DNA from: Patiria pectinifera
Taxonomy: Eukaryota; Echinodermata; Asteroidea; Valvatida; Asterinidae
Assembly (NCBI GenBank): GCA_029964075.1
Contig: CM057129.1
Span: forward strand, 23,241,430 to 23,305,429
Length of the DNA: 64,000 bases
Reading direction: 5' to 3'
Shown here: positions 63,096 to 64,000 of the stretch, one piece after another
Numbering within the stretch: position 1 is the first letter of the stretch
How the letters are laid out: every line of letters begins with the position of its first letter
The notes under the pieces: generated by a model
The model's database searches: none
The model's input: only the letters and a program-made list of their open reading frames with translations
What the model was told of the DNA's origin: nothing
Position numbers and translations under genes: made by a program

Positions 63096-64000
63096 TGCTT
63101 TTGTATGTTGATGGAATTTGACTGTCACAGTGCCTACATGAAATACGATCTGACTGTTGGTGACTAGCCTGTGTAGAATAAAAGGCATGGCAGGGGAACA
63201 GGATTGAAATTGTGACTGTCTGTGACTGATCTAACAAAAGGAGGGTTAATCCAAAAGAATATCTGCAGGAAATTTTGTGTGTACATCAGGAGTGATCAAA
63301 CTTGTTGTTCAAAAGACCTTTTGTTTGTAATGTTGTGTCTGGTTGGACTGAGAGCGATTCACTCTTGCAGTTATTTAGACTGTTGGACTTTGAATACAGC
63401 ATTTTTCAGTTGAGTCCCGAGTCCTATAAATTTAGGTTGTCTGATGTTTTGAAGGCTTGTACATAAGATCAGCTTCGATTGGTGATACCGGTAGTTGGCT
63501 CATTTTAATGGAAATTTGTCAAATAATTTGTCTACATTATCTATGAACCCAAAAGACCACCATTTCATGTTTACAAGATACTCAGTACATGTATGCGTAT
63601 GAATGTATTTTTCCCCTCAAAATACATTCTTTTCATTTTCCATCATATTACATGCGTGGTATTCTGGTCATTGTTTGCCGAGAGCATTTTTACATTAAGA
63701 AGTGATAAATTAATAATTTCCCTGAAGAAAACTCATTGATATTGCCTTTACAATGTATTGGCTTGCTTTCTGGGAATATCACATTTTTAATACCCTGTCC
63801 GATTCATTTGTCTGAGGTAATATTTCATCACAAATTGACTAAATGCTTTCTGCTGAGAGCTTAACATATTCATCATGTAAATGAGATTGTCAGTATTTTA
63901 TATGCCATGCATGACTCTTTTTTTTATTGGTGCCTCTAGTAATTGTTATTGTTAATATGCCGTGCATGTTATATTTACATGCTTTTACATAAATTTGTGG
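63096..64000. other. Right edge, no gene recognised
   Basis: AT-rich sequence without a supportable exon, repeat or RNA gene. Confidence 0.5.

Overview
The window is nuclear DNA from an animal, most likely a marine invertebrate. Genes are split by introns with GT/AG borders. About 40 kb is intronic or intergenic and crowded with short inverted-repeat elements and tRNA-derived SINEs. The host proteins resemble their vertebrate orthologues closely. A deuterostome (echinoderm, hemichordate or lancelet type) is my best guess, but the species cannot be named from the sequence alone.

Host genes, left to right: two tandem plus-strand genes of the hydroxylysine kinase (HYKK/AGPHD1) family (3989-9290 and 11295-14580); ADAL, the adenosine-deaminase-like N6-methyl-AMP deaminase, minus strand in nine exons (16897-25054); and DET1, minus strand in two coding exons (28334-28526 and 45993-47542). 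To the right are no further recognisable host genes, only repeats and a degraded Ty3/Gypsy retrotransposon (about 52.86-57.1 kb, minus strand).

The centrepiece is a complete Polinton/Maverick-type (adintovirus-like) element at 28958-45870 (16,913 bp), inserted in the single DET1 coding-region intron. It has 156-bp terminal inverted repeats that read as identical, starting AGTAG, and is flanked by a 5-bp AGTCT target duplication. Without it the DET1 intron would be about 550 bp. It carries a protein-primed-type family B DNA polymerase with SAP-like and endonuclease VII-like segments, an RVE integrase, an A32/FtsK-HerA-type packaging ATPase, a double-jelly-roll-type major capsid protein, several membrane-anchored or coiled-coil virion-type proteins and a TFIIB-like protein. 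Polymerase, integrase, capsid and four accessory genes are broken by frameshifts or a stop, although the terminal repeats are intact. Seven other genes are open.

The left 2.7 kb of the element is unusual. A TATA-box promoter and an ATG-less 5' exon are followed by a 249-bp intron and a 47-codon ORF that starts exactly at the acceptor. Directly after it comes an array of sixteen 83-bp units, each carrying an A/T-flanked perfect hairpin, and then a cluster of AGAGGGCG motifs. A second terminator-like perfect 19-bp hairpin separates two convergent virion genes. Several element genes share a TCTTTTATATTAAA-like box just upstream of the ATG.

Other mobile DNA includes an 81-bp foldback with 9-bp target duplication, a 516-bp element with 9-bp duplication, a hAT-type MITE with 8-bp duplication, three copies of a TTAA-ended MITE (one holding a nested TA-flanked MITE), a MITE family with a tRNA-like pol III promoter, and several long foldbacks.
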